Positions 1 through 9,150 of a DNA stretch of 55,451 nucleotides are shown piece by piece; within the stretch, counting starts at the first letter, position 1; every line of letters starts with the position of its first letter. The stretch is from an uncultured Ignavibacteria bacterium (lineage in GTDB: Bacteria; Bacteroidota; Ignavibacteria; Tepidaquicellales; Tepidaquicellaceae). The notes beneath the pieces were generated by a model. That model made no database searches and was not told the DNA's origin. It was given only the letters and a program-made list of their open reading frames with translations. The stretch spans positions 1 to 55,451 of the forward strand of contig CALMST010000299.1 of NCBI GenBank assembly GCA_937872315.1. The letters run 5' to 3'. Both the position numbers and the translations under genes were made by a program.

Positions 1-1673
1 TATTTTATTAAAATCATTTTTTTAGTTTCCTTATAATCTTCTGCACTTATGGAGTAATAATAAACTCCGCTCGGAAGCTCCGATGCATTCCATTGAAGGT
101 TATATGTTCCGGCTGCAAGTTTTTCATTAACCAAATCAGCAACTTCTTCACCCATTGCATTATATATCTTTAATGTAACATATCCCGGTTCCGAAATGCC
201 AAATCCCAGATTCGTAAGCGGGTTGAAAGGATTGGGATAATTCTGTCCTAGATAATATTCTGATGCAATTTGATTTATTTGGTTTAACATTCCGGTTGTC
301 TGTGAATATTTTATGGTGACTATATCGAAATTTGTAGTGTCACCAATACTGATTCCCGTTACATATACATCAGAATTTTCATTAACTATAACACATGAAA
401 TAAAATCTTCAGAAAGCGTATGATTCTCATAATACTTTTCCCATATGAGATTTCCGTCCGGATCATATTTCAGTAATGCATAGATCAGATGAACATTTCC
501 TTTATCACTGCCCCCGCCGACATATACATTACCTGAATTATCGGTTTTAACATCAATGCCCTGATCAGTTCCGTTGGCAAGTCCGTTGAAAACCCTGCTC
601 CAGAGCAGATTCCCCGAAGGAGATATTTTAAGCGTAAGAATATCTTCCGATCCTGAAGTTGTATTCTGAGAACTCAGACCTGTTAATAATATATTGCCCG
701 AATTATCCATTGTAACTGCATAAGAAAAATCAAGATAGTTTCCCGCACCGTTATAAGTTCCCTGCCATTCCACGTTCCCGGCAGCACTGATCTTTGCATA
801 AAAATAATCATATGATCCCGGAGTCTGATAAATACTACCGCTGACATAAATTGAATTTTCATCATCCATTAAAGAAGAAGAAGCCTTGTTATCCGAATCA
901 ACGCTTCCGCTGAATGTTTTCTTCCATACAAAATTCAGCTCCTGATCATATTTCATTACTAGTATGTCAGTACCGCCTGAAATTTCTTTTGAAGTAGCTG
1001 TGACCAGTATATTATTCAGATTATCCGTTTTTACAGATACAGGCAGATCATCGCCATTACCTGATCCGTTGTATATCACGGAACCGGTTTCATCTCCGTT
1101 ATCAGAATACTTTAAAGTTACGATATCATAATTACCCGATACATTTCTTATGAAACCGCATACTATAACATTTCCATTCTTATCAGGTGTTATATCCTGA
1201 CCGAAACCATTTGTATATCCTGCAGAATTGAAAAATTTTATCCATTTTAAATTACCTGATGAATCATATTTAGCCGTTGTAATGACATTGCTGCTGCTGA
1301 GATTGGTAGTAAAGCCTGTCACATAAGAATTGCCTGAAGGATCAGTAAAGCCTTTGAAGATCTGATCAGTGCTGCCGGCTTCTCCGTCGTAGTTTGCTGA
1401 CCATAGTTCAGTACCCGAAGAGTTATATTTTATCAAAGCAAAATCGAACAGTGAAGAGGGATTATTACTGCTTCCGTAAACATAAATATTACCCGCCGCA
1501 TCTGAACCCATGTTTGCAACTATATCATAAGAGTTTCCCGGTCCGTTGTATCTTGAGATCCATTCGGTATCTGGCCGGGAAATTAATACCTCCGGATTTA
1601 TTATCAGGAATAATAACGGGATAAATATTCTCGGATTAAATAATGAAATTTTTATATGAGATGACAGGAACAA
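1..1673 (-). CDS. secreted SBBP-type beta-propeller protein with T9SS type A sorting domain (3' end cut by window)
   Basis: The frame is open with no stop from about 1685 down to position 3; the final stop codon falls one base beyond the left edge. Reading begins with a hydrophobic stretch (IFIPLLFLII) like a signal peptide. Repeats of the type SGNIYVYG / NGNVIVCG / SGNVYVGGG follow, as in SBBP (beta-propeller) secreted proteins; the mature start reads WISRYNGPGN. The last ~85 codons form a sorting domain: QNYPNPFNP (about 219-245), then GEEVADLVNEKLAAGTYNLQW and SGVYYYSI, ending KKMILIK. Such tails target proteins through the type IX secretion system (family knowledge). No ATG exists in frame before the signal peptide; TTG at 1671-1673 is the best start, with low certainty. 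The hairpin at 1742-1766 separates it from the polysaccharide genes. Its substrate or role cannot be told from sequence. Confidence 0.85.
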   Translation of the reverse strand, partial: MFLSSHIKISLFNPRIFIPLLFLIINPEVLISRPDTEWISRYNGPGNSYDIVANMGSDAAGNIYVYGSSNNPSSLFDFALIKYNSSGTELWSANYDGEAGSTDQIFKGFTDPSGNSYVTGFTTNLSSSNVITTAKYDSSGNLKWIKFFNSAGYTNGFGQDITPDKNGNVIVCGFIRNVSGNYDIVTLKYSDNGDETGSVIYNGSGNGDDLPVSVKTDNLNNILVTATSKEISGGTDILVMKYDQELNFVWKKTFSGSVDSDNKASSSLMDDENSIYVSGSIYQTPGSYDYFYAKISAAGNVEWQGTYNGAGNYLDFSYAVTMDNSGNILLTGLSSQNTTSGSEDILTLKISPSGNLLWSRVFNGLANGTDQGIDVKTDNSGNVYVGGGSDKGNVHLIYALLKYDPDGNLIWEKYYENHTLSEDFISCVIVNENSDVYVTGISIGDTTNFDIVTIKYSQTTGMLNQINQIASEYYLGQNYPNPFNPLTNLGFGISEPGYVTLKIYNAMGEEVADLVNEKLAAGTYNLQWNASELPSGVYYYSISAEDYKETKKMILIK

Positions 1674-1741
1674 GAATTTGATTGATTATATTTTGCCGAA
1701 AAATTAACGATTAATATTCAAGAGCTTTGAGATCATTAAAA

Positions 1742-1766
1742 ATATAAACTTATGCGAAGTTTATAT
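1742..1766 (-). terminator. hairpin, likely terminator of the polysaccharide transcript
   Basis: A perfect 10-bp inverted repeat (ATATAAACTT / AAGTTTATAT) with a 5-nt loop lies 5 bp after the stop of the Wzi-like gene. On the minus strand it is followed by TTTT (1741-1738). The stem is AT-rich with one G-C pair, so it would be a weak intrinsic terminator. Position at the end of the long co-directional array supports the call; strength is unproven. Confidence 0.45.
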
Positions 1767-1771
1767 AGGGA

Positions 1772-3454
1772 TCAATAATCTACCCTGAAAGTAGCAAACC
1801 CGTAATCATCGGTAAAGTTCACATTCTGATAAATATTATCAATTGCTCTGTGAACATACTGAAACTGAATAAAGAATTGTCTGACAAATTCCCATGTGAA
1901 ATTTGTTGTAATGATGCTTCTGTTTATCCGGTTTCCGTTAAGGAAAGCGGGATTGGAATAAGCGTAACCTGTTGCATTATTAATATTACCACCGTAATTA
2001 ACCAATACTCTTCCTGCTGAATCAGTAATTATTCCGTTTGCAGATCTCTGAAACTGATAGAGTATGTTAAGATTAATTCTGTTTGTAAAATTATAATTAA
2101 GTTTGAAAGCGATCTCATCAGAGTTTGGATCGAGATGATGTCCGAGATGAAGATCCCAGTGCGTGTACATTGTCTTGTTTGAAACATGAGTATAAACAAA
2201 CGGATCGAGATAAGTATATTCAGCTTTCAGGTCCAGATCGGGAAGCGTGAAAGCTTTTGCCCACTGGAGTCCAAACTGGAATCCGAACTTATTGGTAATA
2301 TTTTCATTGTCCTGAAACAATGTACTGAACTCAAGATCATCAATTAACAAAGAACCCTGTACAGCAAGGTTTTTAACAGGGAAGACCATTGCATCCAGAC
2401 CTATGATTGAATTGTTATTATTTTCGGGACCAGACTGGGTAGCTTTACTAAGTTCGGCTGAAGTCAGAAAACTTATAGGATTAAGAAAAGTAAAACTGAA
2501 CGGATTATCAGCAATAGTCACACTTTCAAAAAATCCCATTCTGAAAACATCACCAAAACTGATATCAAGTCTGTGTGTTGCAATATTTTTTGAATCAATA
2601 GGTCTTCCGATAGAATCCCCTTTAAGACTTCCGTACATGAATGAATACTTTACGGCTTTATACCCGAGATCAAGACGCAGGTAATCAAATGCCACAGTAT
2701 TATCAGACAGGTATAATCTGTCGATGAATCCGAATCCCTGATATACAGGGCTTCTTCCTACAGTTATGGCAAGCCATTCATCTTTTGCTCTGAATCGCAG
2801 ATAGCCGTCAAAGGTATCAAAATTTCTTTGCTCATACTGGAATTTATTCTGAGCAAAAAGTTTCGGATCGGTATATCTTGCAAATGTAACATCTCCCGTA
2901 TCTCCTGCAATTTTCTGCCCGTTTGAAGCTCGGAGATAATAACCGACGTTATCATACAATGTACCTCTGACTCTGAATCCGATTTCTCCAAGAGTGATAG
3001 AATGCTTCCCTATGGAATCACCTCTTGAACCTCGCTGGGATAACTCGCCGAGACCGTCAAAGAACAAGGTCGCATTACTGTCGGCAAAAGAGTAGAGATA
3101 TTTTTGCTTATTTTGGGAAAAAAAATTCCTGAAACCTTCTTCAAAAAGAGGAGCAGCCTGTTTCAGCGTTCCGAACATTTCATATTCAAATTCAATTTTA
3201 AGATCACCGAGAATTTTTCTGTCAACAGGAGATATCGAACCTGTCTTCTCATTTATGATCTTCAGGAATGATGCAACTTTTTCTCTCGAGAGAGGAATGT
3301 TACCGCGGTTATAATCCGTAATTATCTTCATTGTCTGCATACGCTGAAGGTAATCATACACCGGGTGTCTGGGCTGTACAAGTTCTACCTGAGCTGAAGA
3401 TACATTTACAAAAAGAAAAGAAACAGATACTATAAGCAGAAAATGTTTTATCAT
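1772..3454 (-). CDS. Wzi-like capsule assembly outer-membrane beta-barrel protein
   Basis: The 560-residue product starts with a clear Sec signal peptide (hydrophobic residues 5-18, cleavage near SSAQ at 19-22). A short helical segment follows (VYDYLQRMQTMKIITDY), resembling the N-terminal region of FCB-group Wzi-like proteins. From about residue 110 the sequence alternates polar and aromatic residues in beta-strand fashion to a C-terminal aromatic residue (FRVDY), as expected for an outer-membrane barrel. Wzi of Gram-negative bacteria binds capsule at the cell surface (family knowledge). It is the last gene of the locus, 33 bp after the CapD-like gene, fitting a role in surface attachment of the polymer. 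Another outer-membrane porin-like family is possible. Confidence 0.65.
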   Translation of the reverse strand: MIKHFLLIVSVSFLFVNVSSAQVELVQPRHPVYDYLQRMQTMKIITDYNRGNIPLSREKVASFLKIINEKTGSISPVDRKILGDLKIEFEYEMFGTLKQAAPLFEEGFRNFFSQNKQKYLYSFADSNATLFFDGLGELSQRGSRGDSIGKHSITLGEIGFRVRGTLYDNVGYYLRASNGQKIAGDTGDVTFARYTDPKLFAQNKFQYEQRNFDTFDGYLRFRAKDEWLAITVGRSPVYQGFGFIDRLYLSDNTVAFDYLRLDLGYKAVKYSFMYGSLKGDSIGRPIDSKNIATHRLDISFGDVFRMGFFESVTIADNPFSFTFLNPISFLTSAELSKATQSGPENNNNSIIGLDAMVFPVKNLAVQGSLLIDDLEFSTLFQDNENITNKFGFQFGLQWAKAFTLPDLDLKAEYTYLDPFVYTHVSNKTMYTHWDLHLGHHLDPNSDEIAFKLNYNFTNRINLNILYQFQRSANGIITDSAGRVLVNYGGNINNATGYAYSNPAFLNGNRINRSIITTNFTWEFVRQFFIQFQYVHRAIDNIYQNVNFTDDYGFATFRVDY

Positions 3455-3487
3455 ATTTTAAATTGAATATATTTAAAGATATTAACT

Positions 3488-5419
3488 TCAGGAAACCTGA
3501 AGATCGGAAGGGATGGTTTTTTCTTCATCGGTTACATATTCGGGTACAAGACGTTTCAGCATGCTGACTATCAGTTCTTTATCATTATCATGCCTCTTAT
3601 CGATAAGAGTTTCAAGATTGTATTCAAAATTTTCTGGGATGAAATGACTGGCATTCGAAGCGATCAATATTTTTTCGTGAAGAGTCTTTTCATATATCTC
3701 GCCGGCTATAAAAAGTTCTTCATAAAGTTTCTCACCTGATCTTAAGCCTGTCTGAATAATTTTAATATCCTTATCAACTTCATAACCTGAAAGTCTGATA
3801 ATATCCTTGGCAAGATCAATGATCTTTATCGGTTTACCCATATCAAGAACAAATATTTCTCCCCCGTTGCCTATGACGGATGCCTGTAAAACAAGCTGCA
3901 CTGCTTCAGGAATTGTCATAAAAAATCTTTGAATATCAGGGTGAGTGATCGTAATGGGACCGCCTTCGGATATCTGTCTTTTGAAAGTAAGAACCACACT
4001 TCCCCTGCTTCCAAGTACATTTCCAAAACGGACAGCTGAATAATTTTTTCCGTAAGTTCTTCCGGCATTCAATACGATCATTTCAGCGACTCTTTTGCTG
4101 GCTCCCATTATGCTTGACGGGTTGACAGCTTTGTCGGTTGATATAAAAACAAAATGTTCCACATTGTGTTTTAGTGAAAGCTCAATAAGATTCTGTGTTC
4201 CTTTGATATTATTACTTATGGCTTCACAAGAATTCACTTCCATCATCGGAACGTGTTTATGAGCGGCTGCATGAAAGATGACATCAGGCCGGGTTTCAGC
4301 TATGATCTTATCTAGTCTCTTATAAGATCTGATATTAGCAATAATAGACTGTACATTTGTCTTATGAGCTTTACCATTAGTCACGGAAAGTCTTTTCAGT
4401 ATTTCATACTGAATATCAAAAATTGAATTTTCGCCCTGACCAAGCAGAATAATCTCCGAAGGATGACATTTGATGATCTGTCTGCATAATTCACTTCCAA
4501 TGGAACCTCCTGATCCGGTAACAAGAACTTTCTTACCCTGAAGAAAATCTTCCACTTTTTTGATATCCGTCTTTACCGGCTCTCTTCTTAAAAGATCTTC
4601 TATCTGTACATTTCTGATGCTGTCTATTCTTACTTTATCATCGAGTATCTCAAAAATTCCGGGAATGGTCCTCGCCTGTACTCCGGACTTTCTGCAGATC
4701 GAGACTATATCTCTTATCTCTGAACCCGGCGCTGTCGGCATTGCAATAATAACCTTATTGATATTCATCTTTGCAATGATCTCAGGAAGATTGTGACGCG
4801 TGCCAAGTACCGGAATTCCTCTTATCTTTAATCCCTTTTTCTCAATATCGTCATCCACGAATGCAACAGGATTTAAACCAAGCTGAGGATTTCTCTGCAT
4901 TTCCTGAATGATGGAACTGCCGGCTTTTCCGGAACCTACTATCAATACCCTTTCACCGTGATATGAGATTTTTCTCTTCTCATTGATCCTTTCTATAAGT
5001 CTTATGCTGAACCTTGTTCCGGCAACGAAAAAGAATGTTATAATTCCGGTAAGTAATGGAAGAGATAAAGGCAGTACTTCAAATCCCAGAATCGAGAATG
5101 AATTTAATAATATGAATACACCTGTCTGAACAATGACAGCCCAGAAGATTATGTATATTAGTTTTGCAAGTTCATCTATACTTGCATTGCTCCAATCACG
5201 GTTGTATAAACCGAGTTTGTAATAAACAATGATGTCAATAAAAAGGAAGATTAATGTACACCAGAAAATTGGTATTATGTAAAGGGAGAAATCTACTTTT
5301 CCGTCAAGCCTTAATAAAAGAGCTACTAAAGGACTGATCAGCAAAAATATACAATCGAAGATTAAGAAATGCCTGTTACGTAATTTAAGTAATCTGTTAT
5401 TTAATAAACTTTCAAGCAT
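3488..5419 (-). CDS. CapD/PglF/WbpM-type membrane UDP-GlcNAc 4,6-dehydratase
   Basis: This 643-residue protein has the full architecture of the large nucleotide-diphosphosugar dehydratases. Four transmembrane helices lie within residues 18-136. A first Rossmann domain carries GSGKAG (162-167). The catalytic SDR domain carries TGSGGSIGSE (301-310), HAAAHKHVP (383-391) and STDKAVNPSSIMGASK (427-442). As in WbpM, the usual catalytic Tyr is Met (M438) with Lys at 442. The family makes UDP-4-keto-6-deoxy sugars from UDP-GlcNAc at the inner membrane. Its product would feed the aminotransferase at 6335-7549 and the initiating transferase at 5743-6333. A 323-bp gap with a promoter-like sequence lies upstream, so it may also be transcribed separately from the main operon. 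Confidence 0.92.
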   Translation of the reverse strand: MLESLLNNRLLKLRNRHFLIFDCIFLLISPLVALLLRLDGKVDFSLYIIPIFWCTLIFLFIDIIVYYKLGLYNRDWSNASIDELAKLIYIIFWAVIVQTGVFILLNSFSILGFEVLPLSLPLLTGIITFFFVAGTRFSIRLIERINEKRKISYHGERVLIVGSGKAGSSIIQEMQRNPQLGLNPVAFVDDDIEKKGLKIRGIPVLGTRHNLPEIIAKMNINKVIIAMPTAPGSEIRDIVSICRKSGVQARTIPGIFEILDDKVRIDSIRNVQIEDLLRREPVKTDIKKVEDFLQGKKVLVTGSGGSIGSELCRQIIKCHPSEIILLGQGENSIFDIQYEILKRLSVTNGKAHKTNVQSIIANIRSYKRLDKIIAETRPDVIFHAAAHKHVPMMEVNSCEAISNNIKGTQNLIELSLKHNVEHFVFISTDKAVNPSSIMGASKRVAEMIVLNAGRTYGKNYSAVRFGNVLGSRGSVVLTFKRQISEGGPITITHPDIQRFFMTIPEAVQLVLQASVIGNGGEIFVLDMGKPIKIIDLAKDIIRLSGYEVDKDIKIIQTGLRSGEKLYEELFIAGEIYEKTLHEKILIASNASHFIPENFEYNLETLIDKRHDNDKELIVSMLKRLVPEYVTDEEKTIPSDLQVS

Positions 5420-5742
5420 TTTTTTAAATTATACTCACTTTTTTCAAAAGTAACATCTGGTCATCGATACAAAAAGAACACTTTGCCAAGTATCTTTTTT
5501 TGAGGGTGTATTTTTGATGCCTTAAATTACAAAAAGTATGTAATTGTTGCAATTTACTTTTTTAAATGTGGATTCCTGTTAAAATTACAGTATAAAGAAT
5601 TGATTGATTCCATTTCCATATTTTTAACGTGTTTTGTATTAAATATAAAGAAGGTTTTTTGATCTGCTATAATGTGTCTGTAAAACAGGTCGACACAATT
5701 CACACAAACTTAACAATCAGAAAATGTAATATTTCTATGAGC
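5420..5742. other. 323-bp intergenic region, no gene seen
   Basis: I see no credible coding frame. The region separates the initiating transferase from the CapD-like gene. It contains the promoter-like sequence listed separately, an imperfect inverted repeat at 5540-5557 (GTAATTG-TTG-CAATTTAC) overlapping the -35 box, a TATAAT at a leaderless-like distance (about 8 nt) before the CapD start but without a good -35, and a 10-bp palindrome ATGAGCTCAT at 5737-5746 over the preceding stop codon. Confidence 0.6.
5524..5552 (-). promoter_or_regulatory. candidate promoter of the CapD/Wzi-like genes
   Basis: On the minus strand TTGCAA (5547-5552) and TAATTT (5524-5529) are separated by exactly 17 bp, roughly 100 nt before the CapD-like start. 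This fits a sigma70-like consensus. Bacteroidota primary sigma factors often prefer a different -7/-33 motif, so the match is suggestive only. An imperfect inverted repeat overlaps the -35 box. Confidence 0.35.
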
Positions 5743-6333
5743 TCATGAGAATACTGAAGTAAGGGTTTTCAATATGACTTTAACATCCTTAAAAACTGAT
5801 CTTTGATTTATGTATTCAAGATTAAGATCTATTTTGTCAGGCATTATTATTTCAATATAATACTTCTCTGGATCATCGGCTTTTTCAAGAAGTTCGTTTT
5901 CATTTCTGTATTTTATTGATGCGACATCAGTGATTCCGGGTGAGACATCAAGGACTTTAATCTGTTCTTCCGTATAAATATCCACATACTTTCTAACTTC
6001 AGGTCTGGGTCCGACGAAACTCATTTCACCGATCAAGACATTTATAAGCTGCGGTAATTCATCCAGCTTGAATTTCCTCAGATAATAACCCGACCGGGTA
6101 ATTCTCGGATCTTTACCTCCTACAGTTAGTAATCCTTTTTTATCCGAATCCGGATCCATAGTCCTGAATTTATATAATCTGAAATCCTTATTGTTCTTCC
6201 CTACTCTCGATTGTTTATAAAAAACCGGTCCTTTGGAATCCAGTTTAACTATAATTGCCACAACAATAAATACCGGTAACAGCAATAATAAACCGGCTGA
6301 AGAAAATATGATGTCAAAGATCCTTTTAAGCAT
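5743..6333 (-). CDS. initiating sugar-phosphate transferase (PglC/WcfS-like monotopic phosphoglycosyltransferase)
   Basis: The 196-residue protein matches the small monotopic phosphoglycosyl transferases in length and motifs. It has one N-terminal re-entrant/membrane helix (about 9-30), the KFRTM motif (55-59), the catalytic Asp-Glu pair in KLDELPQL (D91, E92) and GPRP (108-111). These enzymes move a sugar-1-phosphate from a UDP-sugar to undecaprenyl phosphate and so start repeat-unit assembly on the cytoplasmic face. It begins 1 nt after the stop of the aminotransferase gene, so the two are probably translated together. Their pairing with the CapD-like dehydratase points to an amino-trideoxy sugar as substrate; which isomer cannot be read from sequence. 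Confidence 0.93.
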   Translation of the reverse strand: MLKRIFDIIFSSAGLLLLLPVFIVVAIIVKLDSKGPVFYKQSRVGKNNKDFRLYKFRTMDPDSDKKGLLTVGGKDPRITRSGYYLRKFKLDELPQLINVLIGEMSFVGPRPEVRKYVDIYTEEQIKVLDVSPGITDVASIKYRNENELLEKADDPEKYYIEIIMPDKIDLNLEYINQRSVFKDVKVILKTLTSVFS

Positions 6334-6334
6334 T

Positions 6335-7549
6335 TCACAGTTTCATTACAGAATCATACGAATCCGTCACAGAATTTATAATTATGATCACATCCTCATT
6401 ACTAAGCTGAGGATATACCGGCAATGTGATCTCCCGGGAATAGTTATCATAACTTACAGGATAGTTCAGTATGTCATAATTCCGTTCTTTAAAAATCTTC
6501 AGCATAGGCAGTGGGACAAAATGAACATTGACGGCAACTTCCCTTTTGTTGATCTCTTCTATTATGAGATCCCTCTGATCTTCCGTGATCCCTTTGATCC
6601 GTAAAGGATAGATATGATATGAAGTTTCCTTTATCTCATTTTTTGAAGGCGGTAATTCTGCCCAGTCCTTATCCCTGAATCCTTCATTATATTTTTCAAA
6701 AATTTCTTTTCTGCTGACAAGAAGATCCGAAGTGTATTTTTTTATCTGGGCAAGTCCTACAGCGGCACAGATGTCATTGAGATTAATTTTGAATCCGGGA
6801 TAGACTATGTCATATTTCCAGTTTCCTCCAAGTGATTTTGTAAATGCGTCTTTAGTCTGTCCGTTAAGTGAAAGAAGTCTGAGCCAGCGATACAATTCAT
6901 CATTATCAAACTTTCCCGGAAGATTAAGACAAATAGCGCCTCCTTCGGCTGTAGTCACATTTTTGACAGCATGAAATGAAAACACCGACACATCGCATAA
7001 AGAGCCGCTTGGTTTATTTTTATACATTGCTCCGATAGAATGCGCTGCGTCTGACATTACCAGTATTCTGCCGAGTATCCTCTGAACTTCATTAGTCGAA
7101 ATGAATATTTTCTTCATATCTTCATCATTGACGATATCATAGATCCCTTCATAATCACACGGATAGCCTGCAATATCAACCGGGACAATTGCCTTTGTTC
7201 TTGGCGTTATGTGTTTTTTAATTTCATCCGGATTAATATTAAAATCCGATCCGACATCCACTATCACGGGCTTTGCGCCCAGATGCATTACTGCCAGAGC
7301 AGTTGCGCAGTATGTGTAAGCAGGAACGATCACTTCATCACCTTTGCCAATTCCAAACCAGTGAAGTACAAGCATCATGGCTGAGGTTGCGGAATTAACG
7401 CAGAGCACATTTTCTATTCCGGTCAGTTTTGCAACTTCCGCTTCAAGAGCTTTTACTTTCGGACCGGTAGTGATCCAGCCTGAATTCAGCGACTCCAATA
7501 CTTCATTTTTCACATCATCATCAATAAATGGCGGTGAGAAAGGTATCAT
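6335..7549 (-). CDS. DegT/DnrJ/EryC1/StrS aminotransferase (PglE/WcfR-like)
   Basis: The 404-residue product is a PLP-dependent sugar aminotransferase. Visible motifs are SGWITTGP (23-30), SDAAHS with the PLP-nitrogen Asp (D167), and FSFHAVKN with the Schiff-base Lys (K196), followed by TTAEGG. Such enzymes convert 4-keto-6-deoxy nucleotide sugars to 4-amino sugars using glutamate. Flanked by the initiating transferase and close to the CapD-like dehydratase, it resembles the WcfR-WcfS arrangement of Bacteroides capsules and PglE-PglC of Campylobacter. It is slightly longer than typical members owing to an insert near residues 138-162. It overlaps the next upstream gene by 4 bp (ATGA). UDP-4-amino-4,6-dideoxy-HexNAc is the likely product (inference). 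Confidence 0.9.
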   Translation of the reverse strand: MIPFSPPFIDDDVKNEVLESLNSGWITTGPKVKALEAEVAKLTGIENVLCVNSATSAMMLVLHWFGIGKGDEVIVPAYTYCATALAVMHLGAKPVIVDVGSDFNINPDEIKKHITPRTKAIVPVDIAGYPCDYEGIYDIVNDEDMKKIFISTNEVQRILGRILVMSDAAHSIGAMYKNKPSGSLCDVSVFSFHAVKNVTTAEGGAICLNLPGKFDNDELYRWLRLLSLNGQTKDAFTKSLGGNWKYDIVYPGFKINLNDICAAVGLAQIKKYTSDLLVSRKEIFEKYNEGFRDKDWAELPPSKNEIKETSYHIYPLRIKGITEDQRDLIIEEINKREVAVNVHFVPLPMLKIFKERNYDILNYPVSYDNYSREITLPVYPQLSNEDVIIIINSVTDSYDSVMKL

Positions 7550-9150
7550 TTTATAATTTCCTCCGGATTATTTTTTTTAGAATTATTTAACATTATTAAA
7601 AGAAACGGCAGACTGAAATAATAAACATACTCTACTGTAAGGCTGTACCTCTCCAGCGAAACTTCAACAAGACTGACCAGCACTGCTTTAAACATAAATG
7701 TCATGCACAGCAAAAACGGTATAAACGCATCAGTATCTTTAAATCCGCTTTTGAACAATTTGTATATGCTTATCAAAAATACTGCAAAAAATAAAATTAC
7801 CCATAAAATATTCCTGAATACAATATTGTAAATTTTTTCAAACACATTATATACGCTTTTATAAATTCCGTCACCTATCATTACGATGCCCTGTTCATTT
7901 ACTGTTACCGAACTCAATTTTTTCTGCAGGGAAATTTCATCTCTGAATAATGCTGCCACCTTTTCATTGTCTGATCTGTCGGAAGATATCATTCTCCACC
8001 TTCCTGATGTCAGCTCTTTTATATATTTTTCATCTACAACGGTTCTTTTGTAAACATTCGCCATTTGTTCATAATAATCCATGGTAATCCTCTGATTATT
8101 AAAGAAAAAAATAAAATTACTCATCACAAATTTTCCATAGGAACGCGGACTTTTCTTTATCGCATCAACCGATACCTTTCTCATTATAGGCTGTATTGCC
8201 ACAAATGTAAGATTGGGATCTAGCCTCATCAGATCTTCCGTAAAATTTACCTGTCTGTAAAAATTCTCATTGAAAGTATGATATAATTCAGATATCCCCC
8301 ATGAATTCCTTATGTAATTCTTCTGTGTTCTCGGAATTGAATCCAGCGTATTCTTTATTGCTTCATTAACTATTTCAGGATACTCTTCAGAAGGCTCCAT
8401 AAAAAGGATTGTAACTCCGGAAAGATTTGCTTCGCCGAAAGGGGTTATAGTGAATAATCCGAGTGAGTAATAATTGTATGAACACAAACTTAGTATGATA
8501 ACTGCCGCCGGAAGTATCAGGGATATGAAATATTTAAATCGGAATTTATTTATAAAAAAATAAACGACCAGAAGCAGCAGTATTCCGAATAAAAACAATG
8601 CGGCGGGTCTTATAAGAATTAAAACAGCAATTGATGCAGAGTACAATATCCATATTGATGTTTTATTATTCTTTAAAGCATAAATAAGTAATCCGGAATT
8701 TATCAGAAGAAAATTTACAAAAATGCTTTCTGTGAGTATTGCCTTTTCAAGTACAAGAAAATACGAAGACGACAGATATATACAGAGCATTAAAGCAAAC
8801 AGGAATGTATATCTTTTATAAGTTTTACTGATAATGTATAAAAACAAATAACCTGTCAGAAGCGTGAATAAACTCTGTGCCAGAGCAACTGCGTAAAAAG
8901 ATTTTGAGATTAGCCAGACCGAAGATAAAAAAAACGGATAAGCAGGTGTCCTGATATCAAACAAAGGCGTGTCTGAATTCAGGAGGTCGATCGCAACGGC
9001 GCAGTAAGAAGCACTGTCACTCGATAACACAAGTAAGGGGTAAAATAAAAAATACTGAAGCCGCGTAAAGAGAAATACTAAAGTAAACAAAAGTAAACTA
9101 TAAGAAAACACTTTCCCCGGATCAGATAAGGTCTGAAGGATTTTATTCAT
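7546..9150 (-). CDS. GT-C fold polytopic membrane glycosyltransferase (GT39/GT83-like)
   Basis: This 534-residue protein has roughly ten hydrophobic helices. An early acidic loop SSDSASY (43-49) sits where GT-C enzymes have their catalytic Asp motif after the first helix. A large hydrophilic region near 240-400 would face the periplasm. GT-C enzymes use polyprenyl-phosphate sugars and act on the outer face of the inner membrane. The gene overlaps both neighbours by 4 bp (ATGA): downstream the aminotransferase and upstream a polyprenyl-phosphate sugar transferase. The latter pairing suggests the two act together, one making Und-P-sugar and the other transferring it. A Wzy-type polymerase is a less likely alternative. 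Confidence 0.7.
   Translation of the reverse strand: MNKILQTLSDPGKVFSYSLLLFTLVFLFTRLQYFLFYPLLVLSSDSASYCAVAIDLLNSDTPLFDIRTPAYPFFLSSVWLISKSFYAVALAQSLFTLLTGYLFLYIISKTYKRYTFLFALMLCIYLSSSYFLVLEKAILTESIFVNFLLINSGLLIYALKNNKTSIWILYSASIAVLILIRPAALFLFGILLLLVVYFFINKFRFKYFISLILPAAVIILSLCSYNYYSLGLFTITPFGEANLSGVTILFMEPSEEYPEIVNEAIKNTLDSIPRTQKNYIRNSWGISELYHTFNENFYRQVNFTEDLMRLDPNLTFVAIQPIMRKVSVDAIKKSPRSYGKFVMSNFIFFFNNQRITMDYYEQMANVYKRTVVDEKYIKELTSGRWRMISSDRSDNEKVAALFRDEISLQKKLSSVTVNEQGIVMIGDGIYKSVYNVFEKIYNIVFRNILWVILFFAVFLISIYKLFKSGFKDTDAFIPFLLCMTFMFKAVLVSLVEVSLERYSLTVEYVYYFSLPFLLIMLNNSKKNNPEEIIK

Noticed and set aside
683-1624. Short open frames inside the secreted beta-propeller gene
   Set aside because: They lie in other frames of a continuous, repeat-containing reading frame that ends in a T9SS domain, so they are shadows.
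7546-9150. Possible Wzx flippase
   Set aside because: Large hydrophilic loop, acidic loop after the first helix and coupling to a GtrB-like gene fit a GT-C enzyme instead.
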